A DNA stretch of 64,000 nucleotides from an uncultured Oscillibacter sp. (GTDB lineage: Bacteria; Bacillota; Clostridia; Oscillospirales; Oscillospiraceae): positions 1 through 64,000 of the forward strand of contig CAJUQQ010000002.1 of the NCBI GenBank assembly GCA_910588175.1, written 5' to 3'. This document shows, piece by piece, positions 59,806 through 64,000 of this stretch. The notes beneath the pieces are model-generated. The model was given only the letters and a program-made list of their open reading frames with translations, made no database searches and was not told the DNA's origin. Both the position numbers and the translations under genes were made by a program. The first letter of the stretch is position 1; each line of letters begins with the position of its first letter.

Positions 59806-60927
59806 TCAGCAAAGAGGCGGCAGCAGCGACAGCAGCTCGCCGATGATTTGGTTGGACACCAGAAAGCCCCGGGGCGTCAAGCGCCATGCGCGCTCCCGGC
59901 GGACGGCGTAGCCCGCCGCCTCGCATCGCTCCAGAAAGGGCAGGAAGGGGGAGAAGTCCAGGCCGAAACGCGGCAGGTCCAGGCAAAGCCCCCTGGCGAG
60001 GCGGAGGGACAGCATCAGATACTCCTCCTGCCGGTCCCGCCGGGAGAGGGCGTAATCCTCCGAGCGGGCGGGGGAGCCCGCCAGAAACGCGTCCAGGTCC
60101 CGGGTCCAGGCGAAGCGCCGCCCCTGAAAGCAGGAGTGGGCCCCGGGACCGAAGCCCAGGTATTCCTCCAGAGTCCAGTATTTCAGGTTGTGCCGGGACT
60201 CCCGGCCGGGTCTGGCGAAGTTGGAGATCTCATATTGCCGGAAGCCCTGTGCCTCCAGGAAACTTACGGTTTCCAGGTACATCTCCGCCTGGACCTCGTC
60301 TCCCGGCAAGGATTCCCGGCGGGCGTAGAGGGGGGTGCCCGGCTCCGCCTTGAGGCCGTAGCAGGACAGGTGCTCCGGGGCCAGCTCCACAGCGGAGGAG
60401 AGGTTCTTCCGCCAGCGGGGAAGGTCCTGGCCCGGCAGGCCGTAGATGAGGTCTAAGGACAGGTTATCAAAGCCCGCCTTCCGGGCGGCCTCCGCGGCGG
60501 CGCGGACCTGGGCTGCGGTGTGGACCCGGCCGATGGCCCGGAGCTCCCCGCCGTCGGCGGACTGCATCCCCAGGGAAATCCGGTTGAACCCCGCCCGCCG
60601 GAGGGCGGCGAGGTCCCCGGCGTCCGAGGCGGAATCGGGGTTGGCCTCGAAGGTGATTTCCGCCCCGGGGGCAATGGGACAGGCGGCGGAAACCGCTTCC
60701 AGCAGGGCCGCCAGGCGGCGGAGGCCCAGATAGCTGGGGGTGCCGCCGCCAAAGTAGACGGTGTCCGCCTCATAGCCGGAGAAATCCGTCTCCGCCAGCT
60801 GGGCCCGTAGGGCGGAGACATAGGCGTCCATGTCCTCCTCCCGGCGGGGAAGGGAGTAAAAGTCACAGTAGACGCACTTCTGCTTGCAGAAGGGGACGTG
60901 AATGTAGATGCCAAGGGCCCGGCTCAT
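59806..60927 (-). CDS. hemW: HemW-type radical SAM protein
   Basis: HemW is related to coproporphyrinogen III dehydrogenase but acts in heme handling rather than in the oxidation. The 373-residue protein has the radical SAM cluster motif Cys14-x3-Cys18-x2-Cys21 (CKQKCVYC), the HemW-type continuation DFYS, and the GGTPSYL motif. The C-terminal domain contains SLRLARGLCLDLPRFG. Its ATG overlaps the stop of the VOC-like gene by four bases. Confidence 0.93.
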   Translation of the reverse strand: MSRALGIYIHVPFCKQKCVYCDFYSLPRREEDMDAYVSALRAQLAETDFSGYEADTVYFGGGTPSYLGLRRLAALLEAVSAACPIAPGAEITFEANPDSASDAGDLAALRRAGFNRISLGMQSADGGELRAIGRVHTAAQVRAAAEAARKAGFDNLSLDLIYGLPGQDLPRWRKNLSSAVELAPEHLSCYGLKAEPGTPLYARRESLPGDEVQAEMYLETVSFLEAQGFRQYEISNFARPGRESRHNLKYWTLEEYLGFGPGAHSCFQGRRFAWTRDLDAFLAGSPARSEDYALSRRDRQEEYLMLSLRLARGLCLDLPRFGLDFSPFLPFLERCEAAGYAVRRERAWRLTPRGFLVSNQIIGELLSLLPPLC

Positions 60928-61115
60928 CCCATGCGCTCCCGGACGTAGTCCACGGGCACGTCCATGCGGGCGGCGGCCTCCTCCGGCGTCATGCCGCCTT
61001 CAAGCGTCTTGTTGGCCCTAAAATCCAAGATTACCCGGAGGCCCAGGACGGTCTCGTAAAACGCCAGGGACCGCGCCATATCCGATACCGCCAGCAGGGG
61101 ATTTTTCAGTTCCAT
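60924..61115 (-). CDS. Truncated VOC (glyoxalase) family protein
   Basis: The first 41 residues (MELKNPLLAVSDMARSLAFY, then ETVLGLRVILDFRANKTLEGG) match the N-terminal half-module of small VOC/glyoxalase proteins. Full proteins are about 115-125 residues, but this one stops at 63. The last 22 residues (MTPEEAAARMDVPVDYVRERMG) do not continue the fold and look like a helix-turn-helix-type helical fragment. It begins the operon with hemW, overlapping it by four bases. GGAGG precedes the ATG. It may be a remnant kept for translational coupling, or a new small protein. Confidence 0.7.
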   Translation of the reverse strand: MELKNPLLAVSDMARSLAFYETVLGLRVILDFRANKTLEGGMTPEEAAARMDVPVDYVRERMG

Positions 61116-61147
61116 ACAGGGAAACCTCCATGATGTTGATTACCCCC

Positions 61148-61176
61148 ATCGTATCACAAACGCCCGCCGGATTCAA
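61148..61176 (-). promoter_or_regulatory. Sigma-A-type promoter of the VOC-hemW operon
   Basis: On the minus strand TTGAAT (61171-61176), 17 bases and TACGAT (61148-61153) match the consensus well, 33 bases from the start codon. Confidence 0.75.
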
Positions 61177-61192
61177 TACCACCCGGCGCGCG

Positions 61193-61222
61193 GGAATATT
61201 TCCGGCCCCGGAGGCAACACTA
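61193..61222 (+). promoter_or_regulatory. Possible sigma-G-type promoter of spoVAC
   Basis: GGAATA (61193-61198), 17 bases and AACACTA (61216-61222) resemble the forespore consensus TGAATA-N17/18-CATACTA (5 of 6 and 5 of 7). It lies 36 bases before the spoVAC start. Confidence 0.45.
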
Positions 61223-61257
61223 TCCAGGAAATCCAGAACGAAAAGAGGGCGTTTTCC

Positions 61258-61698
61258 ATGGACATGTCTCCCAAAGAGTACCAGGCTTATGTCAAGCAGA
61301 AGGCGAAAAAATCACCCATTGTTAAGGACGTGGCCTTTGCCTTCCTCATCGGCGGGGCCATCTGCGCGCTGGGCCAGGTGATCACCAACGGCTGGGCCTC
61401 GGTGGGGCTGAACAAAGAGGAAGCGGCCACCGCCGCCTCCTGCACGCTGGTGTTTCTCTCCGCCCTGCTGACGGGAATGAACCTTTACAGCAAGATCGCC
61501 CGCTACGGCGGCGCGGGGACGCTGGTGCCCATCACCGGCTTTGCCAATGCCGTGGTGTCCCCGGCCATCGACTTTAAGAGCGAGGGCTTCATCACCGGCA
61601 TGGCGGCGAAGATGTTCACCGTGGCGGGGCCGGTCATTGTCTTCGGCACGGTGGCCTCGGTGCTGTACGGCGTGATTTTGAAGCTCTTCCGCCTCTGA
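61258..61698 (+). CDS. spoVAC: Stage V sporulation protein AC (SpoVAC)
   Basis: SpoVAC is part of the inner spore membrane channel that moves dipicolinic acid and opens mechanosensitively in germination. The 146-residue protein has about four membrane helices and the family motifs DVAFAFLIGGAICALGQ, GAGTLVPITGFANAVVSPAIDFKSEGFITGMAAKMFTVAGPVIVFG. ATG 61258 or 61264 may be used. spoVAD and spoVAE do not follow: a strong hairpin ends the transcript, so this is a stand-alone copy. Confidence 0.93.
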   Translation: MDMSPKEYQAYVKQKAKKSPIVKDVAFAFLIGGAICALGQVITNGWASVGLNKEEAATAASCTLVFLSALLTGMNLYSKIARYGGAGTLVPITGFANAVVSPAIDFKSEGFITGMAAKMFTVAGPVIVFGTVASVLYGVILKLFRL

Positions 61699-61714
61699 GA
61701 TGGCCTTGAAAGGA

Positions 61715-61748
61715 AACGCCGCCCGCGCCTTGCGGCGCGGGCGGCGTT
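61715..61748. terminator. Hairpin between spoVAC and the convergent PilZ gene
   Basis: A perfect 15-bp GC-rich stem with a TTGC loop lies in the 73-bp convergent gap and can serve both strands; the T-tracts are poor. Confidence 0.75.
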
Positions 61749-61771
61749 CGCTCAGCCGGTGTCCAGGGGGC

Positions 61772-62482
61772 TTACTTGGAGCCGCCGCGGTTTTTCCGCT
61801 GGGCGGCGAAGATGTTCTCGGTAATCTTGTCCTGGTCCGCCTCGTTCAGCTCCAGGAACCTGCAGCCGTACTCCAGCCGTCCTTCCTCTCCCTCGAAGAC
61901 CCGAAGGACCTGGCAGAACATGATGGAGGGGTCCCGGTCCTCCAAGAGCTGGACGTTCAGGAGAAATTTGTCCCCCTCGTAATACCGGTGCGCCGAGAAG
62001 ATTCGGGCTCCGCCCACGCTGATGTTCAGCAGGCGGCAGGGCAGCACGCCGCCCCCCACGCCGAAGGTGGTGGCGGAGGCCTCCAGGTCTGTGTCCAGGC
62101 GGAAAAACGCCCGGTCGTTCCCCAGCTTGACGACGTAGAGGTGCGACACCAGCCACACGTGCTTGGGCTGGGGGGTGATGAAGCCCTCCATATACACGGC
62201 CTTCCGCAGCCGGTCATGATAGCCCCGGATGTGGACGGGGATGGCCTCCGCCTCCGAGTGGTTTTCCAGCAGGGGAATTTCCGCCTCGGAGTATTGGTGC
62301 AGCTCCGCCGTGTGCTGCTGGGGATACATCAGCTTGGCGACAAAGAGCATCTGCCCGTCCTTGGTGGTTACCTCCACCCGCATATGGGAGTAGACGGACA
62401 CGTCCTCGGAGGTATCCACAGGCTTGGGCGGCGGAGATGGGGGCTCCGGCGCTTTTTTCTTCAACTTATCAAACAGTCCCAC
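61772..62482 (-). CDS. PilZ-domain c-di-GMP effector (third in window)
   Basis: The 236-residue cytoplasmic protein has a Lys/Pro-rich start, an N-terminal YcgR-like domain (about 30-115) and a PilZ domain (about 120-225). Ligand motifs are intact: Arg124 and Arg128 (RAFFR) and Asn153, Ser155 and Gly158 (NISVGG). It follows a DUF1015 gene by 23 bases and lies far from the flagellar cluster, so its output may be different. Confidence 0.9.
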   Translation of the reverse strand: MGLFDKLKKKAPEPPSPPPKPVDTSEDVSVYSHMRVEVTTKDGQMLFVAKLMYPQQHTAELHQYSEAEIPLLENHSEAEAIPVHIRGYHDRLRKAVYMEGFITPQPKHVWLVSHLYVVKLGNDRAFFRLDTDLEASATTFGVGGGVLPCRLLNISVGGARIFSAHRYYEGDKFLLNVQLLEDRDPSIMFCQVLRVFEGEEGRLEYGCRFLELNEADQDKITENIFAAQRKNRGGSK

Positions 62483-62505
62483 GATGGTTCACTCCTATGG
62501 TCTTG

Positions 62506-63789
62506 TCAGCGAATTTTTCTGGCTTCCACATAATAGCGCTTATCCTGGGCGTGACCCATGGAAAAGGTTTTCCGGGGCAGCACGCCGTCGGCCATAACGG
62601 TCTTGAATAACTGCTGCTTCCCCATGGCGGGCAGCTTGAAGCCGATGCTGTCCGGCTGGCTTCCCAGACGGTCTGTCACGCTGTCGCCGTGAATATAGTC
62701 AATCTCCCCGCCGTGGTCCTTGACGTAGCTGTCCAGGAAGGCCTGGAGGGTTCCCACCGCCAGCTGGACCCGGGGCTGGGGCACCGTGAGGAAGCCCGTG
62801 CCGCCCTCGTGGGTGTAGGCGATGACGTGGCCCTGGCCCTGGCCCTCGTGAGCGCCGGGGTAATAGGCCTTGAAGGCCGCCAGGACCTCCTCCGGCTTCA
62901 CGCCGAAGACGACGCGGTGGATGGGCTCGAACTGAAGGGCGCTGTCGTGGTTGTTCACCACCTCCACCAGGGCGTACCGGGCGGGGAGGGAGGACCACTG
63001 GTCCTCCGGAGTGACCTTTTTCAGGTCCTCATAGCACTGCTTGGCGGTGGCCAGGGAGTGGTTTCCGTCGCCCACGGCGAAGAGCAGGGGAGGAACGTCC
63101 TTTACGCCGTACTTCCAGGCCTGCTCCCGGGGGGAGCAGAGGGCGTCCAGAGCGTCCGCCGTCTCGTCCGCTTGAGCGGCGGTGAGCTTCCAGCCGGTGA
63201 TGCTGCCGCCCCCCTGCTGGAGGTCAAAGCGGTACAGAGGCTCCATCTCCCCGGAGGCGCGGGTCAGAGGCTCGATGACGGTCTTGCCGGGGTCGTCGAT
63301 GAGGAGCATGACGTGGGGCAGCTCGATGGGGGCGTCCTTACGCACCTTCACCCGGGGGGGAATGCGGGAGAGAACCGTTCCCTCGGTGGCCCGGATCAGG
63401 GCCCCGGAGCCGGGGGTGAAGTCGTACTGCTCCAAATCCACCATGCCGATGAGGCCGTGACGGATTTTTCCGTCGGACTGGACTCGCTCAATATAGAGGA
63501 GGCTGTTCTCCAGGGTGTCAAAGAGGCCGCCGTCCAGATAGTTTCTCATGGCGGCGTTGACGGCGGAAATGCGCTCCTCCACGTCCGGGGCGTTCAGCGC
63601 CGCCTCGGGGAGGATGAGGCGCAGGGCGGAGGGGGCGTCCGCCACGGTGTCCTCCACCGCCTGCCAGTATTCCGGCTGGGAGGTGAACTGGTCGCAGGCC
63701 ACTACCGCCCACTTCGTCATGTCCGTGCCCTTTTTGGGTAGGAGGATATCGGCGGGGCGGAAGCCCAGCTTTTCAAATTTCGGATTCAT
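62506..63789 (-). CDS. DUF1015 family protein
   Basis: The 427-residue protein matches DUF1015 throughout: FRPADILLPK near the start, MTKWAVVACDQFTSQPEYWQAVE, LYIERVQSDGKIRHGLIG and LLFAVGDGNHSLATAKQCYEDLK. Relatives in the ParB/SerK-like fold include free-serine kinases, and DUF1015 genes often lie near serine biosynthesis genes, but no such gene is identifiable here. AGGAAGGGAG precedes the ATG. Confidence 0.9.
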   Translation of the reverse strand: MNPKFEKLGFRPADILLPKKGTDMTKWAVVACDQFTSQPEYWQAVEDTVADAPSALRLILPEAALNAPDVEERISAVNAAMRNYLDGGLFDTLENSLLYIERVQSDGKIRHGLIGMVDLEQYDFTPGSGALIRATEGTVLSRIPPRVKVRKDAPIELPHVMLLIDDPGKTVIEPLTRASGEMEPLYRFDLQQGGGSITGWKLTAAQADETADALDALCSPREQAWKYGVKDVPPLLFAVGDGNHSLATAKQCYEDLKKVTPEDQWSSLPARYALVEVVNNHDSALQFEPIHRVVFGVKPEEVLAAFKAYYPGAHEGQGQGHVIAYTHEGGTGFLTVPQPRVQLAVGTLQAFLDSYVKDHGGEIDYIHGDSVTDRLGSQPDSIGFKLPAMGKQQLFKTVMADGVLPRKTFSMGHAQDKRYYVEARKIR

Positions 63790-63804
63790 ATCGGGTCTCC
63801 CTTC

Positions 63805-63951
63805 CTACTTATTTTTTCGCAGTTCCCGGAATATCATGACCGCGATGATTCCCAGGCAGATCAGAAACAGGGGCAGGGCCGGAGCGGCCAAGATCATTAG
63901 GGGGCCTTTGAAAATTTCCCAAAGAGCCCCCCGGAAAAAGGCCAGATCCAT
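63805..63951 (-). CDS. Small single-pass membrane protein
   Basis: The 48-residue frame reads MDLAFFRGALWEIFKGPLMI and continues with a strong hydrophobic helix (about 18-40) and a basic tail RELRKNK, the signature of a single-pass inner-membrane protein. It lies seven bases after the preceding stop and 15 before DUF1015, filling the gap in the operon. No good ribosome binding site is visible, so translational coupling would be needed. Confidence 0.55.
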   Translation of the reverse strand: MDLAFFRGALWEIFKGPLMILAAPALPLFLICLGIIAVMIFRELRKNK

Positions 63952-63958
63952 GCCCGGC

Positions 63959-64000
63959 TTACAGCGCGGCCTTGATGGCGTTCAGCAGATCGCCGAACTC
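63959..64000 (-). CDS. C-terminal end of an unidentified gene (partial)
   Basis: Thirteen residues, EFGDLLNAIKAAL, and a TAA are visible at the right edge on the minus strand. Too little is present to name it. It is the upstream gene of the small membrane protein and DUF1015 transcript. Confidence 0.5.
   Translation of the reverse strand, partial: EFGDLLNAIKAAL

Overview
The window reads as chromosomal DNA of a motile, endospore-forming, high-GC member of the Clostridia, most like the Oscillospiraceae and relatives. This is inferred from gene content, not from a marker gene. The sporulation genes (ylbJ-like, yqfC, yqfD, spoVAC), S-layer-homology proteins, the FliW/CsrA pair, the CheC/CheD/CheV adaptation set and a Firmicutes-type LexA box all point this way. 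No rRNA, tRNA or CRISPR array was seen.

Positions 1-38,400 form a motility, chemotaxis and cell-surface region. It opens with the end of cheC, then cheD, cheV and a degenerate EAL-HDOD protein. Next come a convergent ParA/ComFB pair, fliD-fliS-fliT-like, an FtsE-like ATPase and a chemoreceptor. An FtsA-like gene with a membrane partner follows. The minus strand then carries an AAA+ ATPase, a PilZ protein, two giant SLH surface proteins, a second PilZ protein, an FlhB-C-terminal-like protein and a YlqG/FliK-like protein. The plus strand resumes with cheA-cheW-cheR-cheB and a sigma-28-type operon flgM-flgN-flgK-flgL-yviE-fliW-csrA-yjfB. Several proteins are candidate cyclic-di-nucleotide effectors: ComFB, two PilZ proteins here and a third near the right end. 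No GGDEF protein is present. Flagellin is not in the window.

Positions 38,400-51,600 are housekeeping: lexA, secG, a secreted trypsin-like protease, deoC-deoD, a nucleoside-type ABC importer (lipoprotein, ATPase, two permeases), ylbJ, and yqfC-yqfD-phoH-ybeY. Deoxynucleoside uptake and breakdown sit side by side.

Positions 51,600-53,300 are an accessory island. It holds a 168-bp foldback element with perfect 19-bp terminal inverted repeats. A small divergent XRE-regulator/small-protein module follows, enclosed by 23-bp inverted repeats. Then comes a compact locus with every hallmark of a type I toxin-antitoxin system: a 28-residue hydrophobic peptide, convergent promoters, an antisense transcript end and long-range 5'-3' complementarity.

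Positions 53,300-64,000 carry recD2, an XRE regulator with two matching operators, comFC, an mreB-family gene, a second small XRE gene divergent from a Cys-rich mini-protein, a CmpB-family membrane protein, hemW, a truncated VOC protein, a stand-alone spoVAC, a PilZ protein, a DUF1015 protein and a small membrane protein. The strongest novelty candidates are the type I TA locus, the foldback/inverted-repeat island, the two XRE operator sets and a structured leader before the FtsA-like gene.
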